In this document: positions 1-8,219 of the stretch, piece by piece
Position numbering within the stretch: position 1 is the stretch's first letter
Layout of the letters: each line of letters opens with the position of its first letter
The notes under the pieces: model-generated
Databases searched by the model: none
Seen by the model: only the letters and a program-made list of their open reading frames with translations
Told to the model about the DNA's origin: nothing
Made by a program: the position numbers and the translations under genes
Origin: Candidatus Colimorpha onthohippi
GTDB lineage: Bacteria; Bacteroidota; Bacteroidia; Bacteroidales; P3
Assembly: GCA_018064565.1 (NCBI GenBank)
Contig: JAGHVA010000049.1
Location: 1-14,953 of the forward strand
Direction of reading: 5' to 3'
Length of the DNA: 14,953 nucleotides

Positions 1-1
1 G

Positions 2-409
2 CTTCACCTCATGAAAGGTGGGGTGGAGAGCGGTACTGGTGTGCGACGCAACTACAAATATCACCTCAATCAATATAGTACAGCCGTTGCTGGCAAGACA
101 GGTACAACACAAAATAACAGCGACTGCTGGTTTGTGGGTATTACACCTAAACTCGCCACTGCAATATGGACAGGCGGCGAGGTTCGCAGCATCCACTTCC
201 GTAATATGAGCTACGGTCAAGGTGCAAGTATGGCTTTACCTATCTTTGGATATTTCATGGAGAGTATCTACAAAGATGAAAGACTGGACTTCCCCCGCAG
301 CGATTTTGAACACCCCAGCGAACCATTAGGAGTAGAACTTGACTGTAGCAAATTCCAGCAGGAAATCAGCAACGAACAGATCAATTATGACGACTTCTAT
401 ATTTGGTAG
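2..409 (+). CDS. mrcA: Class A penicillin-binding protein (PBP1A-like), C-terminal part
   Basis: This is the 3' end of a gene that begins before the window; the frame is open from base 2 and stops at TAG 407-409. The visible part is the end of a penicillin-binding transpeptidase domain. The KTG box (KTGTT, codons 95-109) is the conserved motif after the catalytic serine and SxN motifs, which would lie upstream. It is followed by the NSDCWFVG and TAIWTGG segments usual in class A enzymes (bifunctional glycosyltransferase/transpeptidase), which polymerise and cross-link peptidoglycan in the periplasm. The C-terminus after the domain is short and acidic, with no added domain. rlmN starts inside this gene (23-nt overlap), so the two are probably co-transcribed. 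The PBP1A assignment rests on the C-terminal motif only; PBP1B or PBP1C relatives cannot be excluded. Confidence 0.88.
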   Translation, partial: LHLMKGGVESGTGVRRNYKYHLNQYSTAVAGKTGTTQNNSDCWFVGITPKLATAIWTGGEVRSIHFRNMSYGQGASMALPIFGYFMESIYKDERLDFPRSDFEHPSEPLGVELDCSKFQQEISNEQINYDDFYIW

Positions 410-1487
410 TACGCTCTCCGAACTCCAAGCACTCTGTATCGCCGAAGGGTGGCCAAAATATGTGGCAAGTCAGCTGTGCGACTGGATGTACAAAAAGCGT
501 GTTTGCGATTTCTCACTGATGAGCAACCTCTCGGTCAAAGTACGTGGGCGGTTGGCTCAACTTGACTCCGAATCGCTCCAGTTTACTCCTGCTATCGTTG
601 ACTGCCAAATATCACGCGATGGCACAAAGAAATATCTCTTTCAAATTGCCCCTAATCAAAGCAACGACCCTCTGGTCAACTACCAGGCACACAACTACGT
701 TGAGACTGTTTTTATCCCTGTAGCCCATACCTCAACAGAACCTTCTCGCGCCACCCTTTGCATAAGTTGCCAACGAGGTTGCAAGATGGGATGCCGCTTT
801 TGTGTTACAGGCAAACAAGGGTTTCATGGAAGTCTCACCACAGCCCAAATCTTGCATCAGATATTCGACATCCCTGAAAGTACTCAACTCACCAACATAG
901 TCTATATGGGTATGGGCGAGCCCATGGACAATTACGACGCTGTTATGCGCAGCACCGAAATCCTCACCTCTGACTGGGGCCTCGGCTGGAGCCCCACACG
1001 AATCACCATATCCACCGTAGGCATAACACCTGGCATCGAACGCTTTCTGAACGAAAACCGCTGCCATCTGGCAGTAAGCATGCACAACCCATTTCATGAT
1101 GAACGTCTCGAAATCATGCCTATGGAAAAAGCATTCCCCCTGGCTGATACCATCCAGCTGCTGAGCCATTACGACTGGAGCGGACAACGGCGTATCTCAT
1201 TCGAATACACCATGCTCCGCAACCACAACGACTCTCTGCGCCATGCAGACGGTATCGTCAAATTGCTACAACCACTCAAAAAAAACGGAGGCATGCCCCG
1301 CGTCAACCTCATCCGATTTCATGCCTCTCCTAACGCACCATTCCAAACCAGCAACACCCAAACTATCAACTCATTCATGACCTACCTCAATCAGCATGGC
1401 ATTACCTGCACTCTTAGAGCCTCCCGCGGTGAGGATATCCAAGCTGCCTGCGGATTGTTGGCAGGCAGCAAAAGGGAAAACGTCTGA
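387..1487 (+). CDS. rlmN: Dual-specificity 23S rRNA/tRNA adenine-C2 methyltransferase RlmN
   Basis: RlmN is a radical SAM enzyme that methylates C2 of A2503 in 23S rRNA and of A37 in some tRNAs. Using ATG at 387 (366 aa), the CxxxCxxC cluster motif is C132-C136-C139. The conserved cysteine seven residues before it, equivalent to E. coli C118, is C125. The methyl-carrier cysteine near the C-terminus, in an ACG context, is C355, the same number as in E. coli. The MGMGEP motif follows the cluster as expected. A longer reading frame opens at 339, but the family N-terminus fits the start at 387, which overlaps the upstream gene by 23 nt. That overlap suggests translational coupling. yifB follows after 19 nt in the same direction. 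Confidence 0.95.
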   Translation: MTTSIFGSTLSELQALCIAEGWPKYVASQLCDWMYKKRVCDFSLMSNLSVKVRGRLAQLDSESLQFTPAIVDCQISRDGTKKYLFQIAPNQSNDPLVNYQAHNYVETVFIPVAHTSTEPSRATLCISCQRGCKMGCRFCVTGKQGFHGSLTTAQILHQIFDIPESTQLTNIVYMGMGEPMDNYDAVMRSTEILTSDWGLGWSPTRITISTVGITPGIERFLNENRCHLAVSMHNPFHDERLEIMPMEKAFPLADTIQLLSHYDWSGQRRISFEYTMLRNHNDSLRHADGIVKLLQPLKKNGGMPRVNLIRFHASPNAPFQTSNTQTINSFMTYLNQHGITCTLRASRGEDIQAACGLLAGSKRENV

Positions 1488-1506
1488 TTATTAAAACCTG
1501 TATTCT

Positions 1507-3045
1507 ATGCTTGTCAAAACATTCGGAAGTGCTATCTGTGGCATCAACGCCATGCCAATCACCATCGAGGTCAGCGTAGATAATGGCGTAGGATTTACAA
1601 TGGTCGGATTGCCTGATAGTGCTGTCAAAGAAAGCCAACAACGCGTGGCTACAGCCATATCTCAGTTTGGATTTCACATTCCTGGCAAACATATCGTAGT
1701 CAACCTCGCCCCAGCCGATGTGCGAAAAGAAGGTGCTGCCTACGACCTTACAATTGCTATCGGACTACTGGCAGCATCTGGACAAATGAAGGCCGACAAT
1801 ATCGATAAATATATCATTATGGGCGAGTTATCGCTCGATGGAAGTCTGAGACCCATCAAAGGAGCCCTACCCATCGCCATCCAAGCCCGCCGCGAAAAAT
1901 ACAAAGGTATTATCCTCCCAAAACAAAATGCCCGCGAAGCTGCTATCGTCAACAACTTAGAGGTATATGGCGCCGACACACTCAAACAGGTAATCGACTT
2001 CCTTGATGACAACGGCAATATAGAAATCACTTCGTTCGACACCCGTTCTGAATTTGCCAACCACCTAAATCAATATGAATACGATTTTGCTGATGTTAAA
2101 GGACAAGAGGTTGTGAAACGTGCCTTAGAAATTGCAGCTGCTGGTGGACATAATGTAATTCTCATCGGTCCTCCAGGTGCTGGCAAAAGCATGCTCGCCA
2201 AACGACTGCCTTCTATATTGCCCCCATTGAGCCTCGAAGAGTCGCTCGAAACTACACAGATCCACAGCGTGGCAGGCAAGATGCGCAAAGAAGATTCGCT
2301 GATAGCAATCCGCCCTTTTAGGTCTCCTCACCATACCGTATCGGACGTGGCATTGGTGGGTGGCGGCAGCAACCCACAACCTGGCGAGATATCACTGGCA
2401 CACAACGGCGTGTTGTTTCTTGACGAACTCCCTGAGTTCAAACGGCAAGTGCTCGAAGTGCTGCGACAACCTATGGAAGAACGCCGCGTTACTATAGCAC
2501 GGTCTAAAATGACTGTTGACTATCCAGCAAGTTTCATGCTCATTGCAGCAATGAACCCCTGCCCTTGCGGATACTATAACCACCCCACTATCGAATGCAC
2601 CTGCGACCCTGGCGTGGTTCGCAAATATATGAACAAAATCAGCGGACCGTTGTTGGATCGTATCGACCTTCATATTGAAGTAACACCAGTGCCCTTCAAA
2701 CAACTGAGCGAAATGAAACCAGGTGAGGATAGCGCCACCATCCGCAAACGTGTCATAGCTGCCCGCTCCATCCAAGCCGAACGGTTCAAAAGTTACCCCG
2801 GCATTCACTGCAACGCACAGATGAACTCCAAACTGTTTCGTCAATACTGCCAATTAGACACCGAATGCCAAGAACGTATGAAACTGGCTATGGAAAAACT
2901 GGGTCTCTCGGCTCGCGCCTACGACCGCATCCTTAAAGTGGCTCGAACTATAGCCGATTTAGATGGCGCAGCCAATATCACCACCGAACACTTGGGCGAA
3001 GCCATCACCTACCGCAGCCTTGACCGTGACAATTGGGGAAGATAA
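1507..3045 (+). CDS. yifB: YifB/ComM family Mg-chelatase-like AAA+ ATPase
   Basis: A 512-residue protein of normal family length. The order is an N-terminal S5-like ChlI domain (about 20-140), a central AAA+ magnesium-chelatase domain (about 190-395) and a C-terminal helical domain (about 405-505). The Walker A motif is GPPGAGKS at 221-228 and the Walker B is VLFLDE at 302-307. A four-cysteine cluster (C352, C354, C364, C366) sits after the AAMNP motif, as is typical of the family. The GPLLDRIDLH segment near 380-390 carries the expected arginine. The family member ComM acts as a hexameric branch-migration helicase in natural transformation in other bacteria; whether it does so here is inference. 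It is 19 nt after rlmN and 41 nt before the esterase gene, all on the same strand. Confidence 0.93.
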   Translation: MLVKTFGSAICGINAMPITIEVSVDNGVGFTMVGLPDSAVKESQQRVATAISQFGFHIPGKHIVVNLAPADVRKEGAAYDLTIAIGLLAASGQMKADNIDKYIIMGELSLDGSLRPIKGALPIAIQARREKYKGIILPKQNAREAAIVNNLEVYGADTLKQVIDFLDDNGNIEITSFDTRSEFANHLNQYEYDFADVKGQEVVKRALEIAAAGGHNVILIGPPGAGKSMLAKRLPSILPPLSLEESLETTQIHSVAGKMRKEDSLIAIRPFRSPHHTVSDVALVGGGSNPQPGEISLAHNGVLFLDELPEFKRQVLEVLRQPMEERRVTIARSKMTVDYPASFMLIAAMNPCPCGYYNHPTIECTCDPGVVRKYMNKISGPLLDRIDLHIEVTPVPFKQLSEMKPGEDSATIRKRVIAARSIQAERFKSYPGIHCNAQMNSKLFRQYCQLDTECQERMKLAMEKLGLSARAYDRILKVARTIADLDGAANITTEHLGEAITYRSLDRDNWGR

Positions 3046-3086
3046 TCACCAATAAGTAGCAGCAAATATCTGCAACAGCATACATT

Positions 3087-3941
3087 ATGAAACGTATTCA
3101 CCTCTTCCTAAGCACACTCCTCCTAACGATAGCGTGCCTGACAGCGACAAAAAAAGCGGAATGCCAAGAACGTACCTACTTCGAGATGAACCTTTGGCAA
3201 GATTCCAACTGCATGGGGTTCTACAACGGGGCAACCGAAGGCTACCGCCCCACCCTACGCATCTATCTGCCTGATTCATCAGTGGCAAACGGAAAAGCCG
3301 TAGTGGCATGCCCAGGAGGTAGCTACGCCGGACTTGCTATCGGCAACGAGGGCTACGGATGGGCACCATTCTTCAACAACCAAGGGGTGGCACTGATAGT
3401 GCTGAAATACCGTATGCCTCACGGCATATCCACTGTGCCAAGCAGCGATGCCGAAGAGGCACTACGCATAGTGCGAGCCAACGCAAAACAATGGCACATA
3501 GACGCAACCAAGGTGGGCATCATGGGCTCGTCAGCAGGCGGACATCTGGCAAGCACGGTGGCAACACACGGCGACAGTGCCACCCGGCCAGCATTCCAGA
3601 TACTCTTCTACCCCGTCATAACCATGGACGAAGGGGTGACGCACGCCGACACTCGCCGCAACCTGATTGGCGATAACGCCAGCAAGACAGCAATACAAGA
3701 ATACAGCAACGAGCGGCAAGTGAAACCCTATACACCAAAAGCCATACTGCTGTTGCCCGACGATGACGCCCTCGTACCACCAGAGAACAGCATCCGCTAC
3801 TATATGGCTCTTCGTGAAAAAGGCATTAGCGCCACACTGCACATCTATCCTACAGGAGGACACGGCTTTGGAAGCCGACCTACTTTTCGCTTTCACAACG
3901 AGATGGAAGCCGACCTAAAAGCCTGGATAGAAGCTCTGTAG
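3087..3941 (+). CDS. Secreted alpha/beta hydrolase, acetyl-xylan-esterase-like
   Basis: A 284-aa protein with an N-terminal hydrophobic signal (about 5-20). C17 lies in a poor lipobox (TIAC), so ordinary signal-peptidase cleavage near C26 is equally plausible. The alpha/beta-hydrolase fold is shown by an oxyanion-type PGGSY near 76-80 (in place of HGGG), the nucleophile elbow GSSAG at 147-151 (S149), the acid D227 in a DALVPP context, and H259 in GGHGFG. These features are shared with the BD-FAE/acetyl-xylan-esterase group, which removes acetyl or similar esters from carbohydrates. Substrate cannot be told from the sequence; a peptidase or lipase-like esterase is also possible. It lies 41 nt after yifB and 37 nt before the sulfatase-fold gene, with no promoter consensus seen in either gap. 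Confidence 0.85.
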   Translation: MKRIHLFLSTLLLTIACLTATKKAECQERTYFEMNLWQDSNCMGFYNGATEGYRPTLRIYLPDSSVANGKAVVACPGGSYAGLAIGNEGYGWAPFFNNQGVALIVLKYRMPHGISTVPSSDAEEALRIVRANAKQWHIDATKVGIMGSSAGGHLASTVATHGDSATRPAFQILFYPVITMDEGVTHADTRRNLIGDNASKTAIQEYSNERQVKPYTPKAILLLPDDDALVPPENSIRYYMALREKGISATLHIYPTGGHGFGSRPTFRFHNEMEADLKAWIEAL

Positions 3942-3978
3942 ATTTATACCCAGATGCCAGCAATGAGCATAGCAAATT

Positions 3979-5973
3979 ATGAACCGACAATCTAAACAAT
4001 ATAACCACATTTTCAACAAGCAGACAGAAAACACCACCAGCAAAGCACCAAGCATATATCACCTTGTGAGCAATATCCTATTGCTTTACGGACTTTATCT
4101 GCTGTGCCGAGTGATATTCCTGGTGGAAAACTGGAACCTCTATGCCTCTGGATGGAACAATATCTCCATCTGGAACCTGTTTGTCGGTGGTCTGCGTTTC
4201 GACACCGCAGCCATCTGCTATACCAACTTGCTATACATATTACTCGCACTGCTACCACTGCCATTTACTCAAAAAAAATGGTGGCAAAACATGTGCAAAT
4301 ATCTGTTTTTGATTACCAACAGCATAGCCATTTGTCTCAACCTGATTGACACCGTCTATTCCCAATATTCAGGCCGCCGAACTACCAGCTCATTCTTCCA
4401 AGAATTTAGCAACGAACATAACTTAGGAGGCATATTCGGTATCGAACTCCTCAACCACTGGTACCTTGCTCTCGCTGGCGCAGCTATGATTGCCTTGTTA
4501 TGGTGGCTGTATAGAGATTGCAGAATCAACATCACCCGATGGTCTTTCCGACAAATCGGACTTGGCTTATTGCTATATCTGTGCACGGGCATGCTCATGA
4601 TTGTCGGCATCCGAGGCGGAGTATCCTACCATCGCCCCATTGCCATCACAACGGCAGGCCGCTATGTAAACCAGCCATCCGAGACCAATATCGTTCTCAA
4701 CACACCTTTTACGCTCATACGTACCATCGGAAAAATATCATTCCATAATCCTGAATATTTCTCAACCAGCACTTTAGACAGCATCTACAACCCCATCCAC
4801 TACCCTACCAATACCTGCCTGCACTCCTGCCAATCCAAAAACGTGGTTGTCATTATCTTAGAAAGTTTTGGAATGGAATATTTTGGAGCCTACAACAATT
4901 ATAAAGGTTACACCCCATTCCTCGACTCACTCATACAGCATAGTCTCACCTTCCAACACAGCTATGGCAACGGACGCAAAAGCATTGACGCTATGCCATC
5001 CGTGCTGTCAAGCATTCCTATGTTTATTGAGCCATACATACTTACATCATCCTCCCTTAACGACATCAGCGGCCTTGCCAACGAACTGGCACATATCGGC
5101 TACCGAACAGCATTCTTTCATGGCGCTGACAACGGTTCAATGGGATTTCTCGAATTCTCTAAATCCACCGGATTTGAATACTACTACGGCATGAACGAAT
5201 ATTGCCATCAAAGCGCAATCACAAACCAAAAAAGATTTCACGGCATGGACGATTTTGACGGCGAATGGGGGATCTTTGATGAGCCCTTTTTGCAGTATAT
5301 GTCATGCATGATTGACACCCTCCCACAACCTTTTATGGCATCGGTATTCACCGCTACATCACACCACCCTTTCCCTTTACCCGACCAATACAAAAAAACA
5401 ATCCCCGAAGGCACACTCCCTATCCATCGTGGCATCCAATACACCGACCATGCTCTGCGCAGTTTTTTTGCATCCGCAAGCAAGCAGCCATGGTTCAATA
5501 ACACTATATTTGTTATCACTGCAGACCATACCAACCAGTCCGAATATCCCCAATACACTACCAGCGTAGGAAGCCTTCTGGTTCCCATCATCTTCTACGA
5601 CCCCACAGGAACACTTCCTATTGGTATGAGCAACATTATAGCACAACAAATAGACATCATGCCTACACTATTAGGCATACTCGGCTATAACAAACCCTAC
5701 ATCGCTTTTGGGAAAGACCTTCTAAACACACCCCCAGAACAATGCTGGGCTATCAACTATAACGGCATGTATCAATACCTATGGGACAACTACTTGCTGC
5801 AATTTGACGGCACTAAACCCATAGCACTCTACAACCTACATGACGACCCCCTCCAACAACACAATCTATTAGGCACACAACCCGAAAAAGAACAATCAAT
5901 GGTACAGCACCTAAAAGCCATTGTCCAAAGCTATATGCAGCGGATGATTGAAAACAAATTAACCATCGAATAA
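3979..5973 (+). CDS. LtaS-like sulfatase-fold membrane enzyme (alkaline phosphatase superfamily)
   Basis: A 664-aa membrane enzyme with about five N-terminal transmembrane segments (roughly 27-49, 65-95, 108-126, 160-178 and 191-212) followed by a large extracytoplasmic domain from about 287. The catalytic domain matches the LtaS/phosphoglycerol transferase/sulfatase group. E295 lies in a VVVIILES strand and is a metal ligand in relatives. GRKS at 332-335 is the nucleophile site, SHH at 461-463 a substrate- or metal-site histidine motif, and ADH at 515-517 the second metal motif. The nucleophile position aligns with serine (S335) instead of the threonine of Gram-positive LtaS. Relatives transfer phosphoglycerol or phosphoethanolamine to cell-envelope glycans or lipids; the substrate here is unknown. 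It is the last gene of the + strand run. Confidence 0.88.
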   Translation: MNRQSKQYNHIFNKQTENTTSKAPSIYHLVSNILLLYGLYLLCRVIFLVENWNLYASGWNNISIWNLFVGGLRFDTAAICYTNLLYILLALLPLPFTQKKWWQNMCKYLFLITNSIAICLNLIDTVYSQYSGRRTTSSFFQEFSNEHNLGGIFGIELLNHWYLALAGAAMIALLWWLYRDCRINITRWSFRQIGLGLLLYLCTGMLMIVGIRGGVSYHRPIAITTAGRYVNQPSETNIVLNTPFTLIRTIGKISFHNPEYFSTSTLDSIYNPIHYPTNTCLHSCQSKNVVVIILESFGMEYFGAYNNYKGYTPFLDSLIQHSLTFQHSYGNGRKSIDAMPSVLSSIPMFIEPYILTSSSLNDISGLANELAHIGYRTAFFHGADNGSMGFLEFSKSTGFEYYYGMNEYCHQSAITNQKRFHGMDDFDGEWGIFDEPFLQYMSCMIDTLPQPFMASVFTATSHHPFPLPDQYKKTIPEGTLPIHRGIQYTDHALRSFFASASKQPWFNNTIFVITADHTNQSEYPQYTTSVGSLLVPIIFYDPTGTLPIGMSNIIAQQIDIMPTLLGILGYNKPYIAFGKDLLNTPPEQCWAINYNGMYQYLWDNYLLQFDGTKPIALYNLHDDPLQQHNLLGTQPEKEQSMVQHLKAIVQSYMQRMIENKLTIE

Positions 5974-6070
5974 TCTATACGCAAAGATGAATGCAACGTG
6001 TCTATTGCCCGTGACTCTTGCACTTGATGCTACAGCAACACGCATAATAGATGGAAACGCATAACTATAA

Positions 6071-6090
6071 AAAAGACCTATGCAATAGGC
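6071..6090 (-). terminator. Weak second hairpin downstream of rplY
   Basis: On the - strand a CCTAT/ATAGG stem (6085-6089 with 6077-6081) and a 3-nt loop are followed by a run TCTTTTTT. The stem is only 5 bp, so it may be a back-up stop for rplY transcription or chance. Confidence 0.3.
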
Positions 6091-6119
6091 ATCCTGACTG
6101 ACTTTCATCATTCGGCTGA

Positions 6120-6161
6120 AACAAAAATAAACAGGTCCAGATTGTAAAAAATCTGGACCTG
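6120..6161 (-). terminator. Rho-independent terminator of prs-rplY
   Basis: A perfect 11-bp inverted repeat (6132-6142 with 6151-6161, core AGGTCCAGAT) encloses an 8-nt loop. On the - strand it is followed by TTTATTTTTGT. It sits 25 nt after the rplY stop codon. On the + strand there is no T run after the stem, so it is directional, and no clear terminator is seen for the + strand genes that end at 5973. Confidence 0.85.
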
Positions 6162-6186
6162 AACTTAATAGTCTAATACTATTTAA

Positions 6187-6756
6187 TTATTCCGCAGCTT
6201 CGGCAACTGCCGCTGCACGCGTACTATTAACAGTGATTACCTCACTGCTCTTTACATTCAATATCTCAAAATTCTCGGTCGGAATATCCTGAACCTTCAC
6301 ACGCTGGGCTATATCCAGATTGGTGATATCTACCAATACCTCACTTGGCATATTGGCGGGCAAAGCTTTTACATTAAGACGTTTCTGCTTGCAGACCAGC
6401 TTGCCACCCTTCATCACACCACATGAAGTACCCGTGGTATGAACAGGTATAGACATGACTATAGGCTTGTTATCGCTCAATTCGTAAAAATCAGCATGAT
6501 AAACAATCTCAGTCACAGGATGAAACTGAATGTCCTTCAACATGGCACGACGGGTCTCACCATTCAGTTGAATGTCGATAAAACAAGGTGCTGGGTTGAA
6601 AAGGATACGTTGGAAGTCTGTCTGATTCAAAGCAAACTGAACTTGCTCTGTCTTACCATACATCACACAAGGCACCTTATCCTCACGACGGAGTGCCTTA
6701 GCATCTTTTTTCCCTACGTTCTCGCGGAGAGAACCGCTCATAGATACTACTCTCAT
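6187..6756 (-). CDS. rplY: 50S ribosomal protein L25/general stress protein Ctc
   Basis: A 189-aa protein of the long (CTC/TL5) form of bL25, which binds 5S rRNA in the large subunit. The N-terminal L25 domain covers about 1-92, with the conserved KKDAKALRRE and VPCVMYG stretch at 16-34. The C-terminal TL5 domain runs from about 96 to 180 and includes the GVMKGGKL segment near 113-120. The end is alanine-rich. The start at 6756 fits the family; a second in-frame ATG at 6741 is also possible. No Shine-Dalgarno is seen and the 5' side is A-rich. It follows prs by 51 nt on the same strand. The prs then ctc order is also known from Bacillus, which supports co-transcription. A strong terminator lies downstream. 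Confidence 0.95.
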   Translation of the reverse strand: MRVVSMSGSLRENVGKKDAKALRREDKVPCVMYGKTEQVQFALNQTDFQRILFNPAPCFIDIQLNGETRRAMLKDIQFHPVTEIVYHADFYELSDNKPIVMSIPVHTTGTSCGVMKGGKLVCKQKRLNVKALPANMPSEVLVDITNLDIAQRVKVQDIPTENFEILNVKSSEVITVNSTRAAAVAEAAE

Positions 6757-6807
6757 GATTTTTTTGTTTTTTAATTGATTATTATTGAATTGTGTCTAAA
6801 AAGACTA

Positions 6808-7788
6808 TTAAAACTTGCTCGGAACCCCTTTGCGATGAATAGTGGTCTCGTATAAATTCTCAATACTCTCGTAACTCACAATGCGACGCAAAGCCTCCGC
6901 TATGAGCCAATCAGTAGATAAGACGTGTATCTTACTGCTCTGACGTCTCAACGGTATGGTATCCGCAACCACCAACTCCTCAAGCGCAGAATTCTCTACT
7001 TTCTCAATAGCACTACCCGAAAGAACAGGATGCGTAATCATAGCTCGCACACTCTTGGCTCCATTATCCATAATGATACCCGCAGCTTTGCAGATGGTCG
7101 TACCCGTGTCAATGATGTCGTCCAACAAAATAACATGCTTGTCTCTCACATCGCCAATCAACCGCATTTCGCCAATCTCGTTGGGCTTGTTGCGATGCTT
7201 ATAACACATCACAAAACCATTGTCAAGCATCTTCGCATACATACCAGCACGACGGCTACCGCCAAGATCAGGCGAAGCAAAAAGGACATCATCTCCCGTA
7301 AATTTCTCCCGAATATACGGCATAAACAACGAACTGCCAAACAAATGATCCACCGGAATATCAAAATAACCCTGTATCTGATCTGCATGCAAATCCATCG
7401 TAACAATACGATCCACACCAGCCGCCGTAAGCATATTGGCTATCATCTTGGATGCAATAGGTACATGCGGCTTGTCTTTGCGATCCTGACGGGCAAAACC
7501 ATAATAAGGTATCACCGCCACCACTTTGGACGCCGACGCACGGCGAGCAGCATCCACCATCATCAACAATTCAAACAAATTGTCCGTAGGCGGAATCGTG
7601 GACTGAATAATGAATACCACACCCCCACGTATGCTCTCCTCAAACGAAGGCTGAAACTCGCCGTCAGCATATTGAAACACTTCCGACTTGCCCAACGGTA
7701 TTCCATATTTCTCCGCCACACGACCTGCAAGTTCTTTAGTCGCGCGACCTGCAAAAATAAATACTTTATCAGTGCTGTTTACGCCCAT
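6808..7788 (-). CDS. prs: Ribose-phosphate pyrophosphokinase (PRPP synthetase)
   Basis: Makes PRPP from ribose 5-phosphate and ATP, feeding purine, pyrimidine, histidine, tryptophan and NAD synthesis. At 326 aa it has the usual length of class I enzymes. The motifs are DGE at 42-44, the ATP/catalytic segment FARQDRKDK at 98-106, the PRPP synthetase signature around MDLHADQ (131-137, H134), and the PRPP-binding loop DDIIDTGTT at 223-231. The start at 7788 gives a short N-terminal extension before VFIFAGRATKELA, as in relatives. An exact Bacteroidota promoter lies 144 bp upstream, giving an untranslated leader of roughly 135 nt, which is long. rplY follows after 51 nt. Confidence 0.97.
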   Translation of the reverse strand: MGVNSTDKVFIFAGRATKELAGRVAEKYGIPLGKSEVFQYADGEFQPSFEESIRGGVVFIIQSTIPPTDNLFELLMMVDAARRASASKVVAVIPYYGFARQDRKDKPHVPIASKMIANMLTAAGVDRIVTMDLHADQIQGYFDIPVDHLFGSSLFMPYIREKFTGDDVLFASPDLGGSRRAGMYAKMLDNGFVMCYKHRNKPNEIGEMRLIGDVRDKHVILLDDIIDTGTTICKAAGIIMDNGAKSVRAMITHPVLSGSAIEKVENSALEELVVADTIPLRRQSSKIHVLSTDWLIAEALRRIVSYESIENLYETTIHRKGVPSKF

Positions 7789-7931
7789 GATGTTGTTTTG
7801 TTTTACTTTTTATTATACGTTGAATATACTATTATATACAAAATTACATTTTTCTACCCACGTATCAATCACCTTGCAACACACTATATACCATACACAT
7901 ATACCATCATTCACCACCTCCATAGGATTTA

Positions 7932-7962
7932 CAAAGGTACTAATATTTTGACGAACCACAAA
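7932..7962 (-). promoter_or_regulatory. Bacteroidota-type promoter of prs-rplY
   Basis: Read on the - strand, TTTG (7962-7959) is followed after exactly 19 nt by TACCTTTG (7939-7932). Both match the TTTG-N19-TAnnTTTG consensus of the Bacteroidota primary sigma factor. Transcription would begin near 7925 and run toward prs. Confidence 0.85.
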
Positions 7963-7967
7963 AAAAT

Positions 7968-7998
7968 TTTGTCAGTTCCAAAAAAGTGCGTAATTTTG
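7968..7998 (+). promoter_or_regulatory. Bacteroidota-type promoter of the tRNA-Leu/tRNA-Val unit
   Basis: TTTG (7968-7971), a 19-nt spacer, then TAATTTTG (7991-7998): a full match to the consensus. The expected start near 8005 leaves a leader of about 20 nt before the tRNA-Leu. Its -33 box is 5 bp from the -33 box of the divergent prs promoter. Confidence 0.85.
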
Positions 7999-8025
7999 CA
8001 ACCGATTTCAAGAGTTGGAAATCAT

Positions 8026-8109
8026 GCCCAGGTGGCGGAATAGGTAGACGCGTCGGTCTCAAAAACCGATGAGGTAACACTCGTGCCGGTTCGACCCCGG
8101 CCCCGGGTA
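8026..8109 (+). tRNA. tRNA-Leu(CAA)
   Basis: An 84-nt class II tRNA with a long variable arm (GAG/CTC stem, 8071-8082). The anticodon stem TCGGT/ACCGA encloses a CTCAAAA loop, giving anticodon CAA at 8060-8062, which reads UUG. The T arm is GCCGG/CCGGC with loop TTCGACC. The acceptor stem pairs 8026-8032 with 8102-8108, with G1.U72 and an A5.C68 mismatch (8030 with 8104). The 3' CCA is not encoded: the discriminator A at 8109 is followed by CGA. It is co-transcribed with tRNA-Val 34 nt downstream. Confidence 0.95.
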
Positions 8110-8143
8110 CGAAAAGACAAAAGGTATCAAAACCTCTGTTATC

Positions 8144-8218
8144 GGGAGTTTAGCTCAGCTGGTTTAGAGCGCATGCCTTACAAGCATGAGGTCACTGGTT
8201 CGAACCCAGTAACTCCCA
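8144..8218 (+). tRNA. tRNA-Val(TAC)
   Basis: A standard cloverleaf. The acceptor is GGGAGTT/AACTCCC, the D stem GCTC/GAGC, and the anticodon stem CATGC/GCATG with loop CTTACAA. The anticodon is TAC (8179-8181), reading GUA and other GUN codons. The T arm is ACTGG/CCAGT with loop TTCGAAC. After the discriminator A (8218) the bases CCA follow at 8219-8221, so the 3' end appears to be encoded here, unlike in the neighbouring tRNA-Leu. The terminator hairpin begins at once. Confidence 0.97.
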
Positions 8219-8219
8219 C

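Noticed and set aside
6925..8043. 372-codon + strand ORF opposite prs
   Set aside because: It is antisense to prs, rich in Arg/His/Ile/Thr as expected from a shadow frame, and runs through both promoters into the tRNA.
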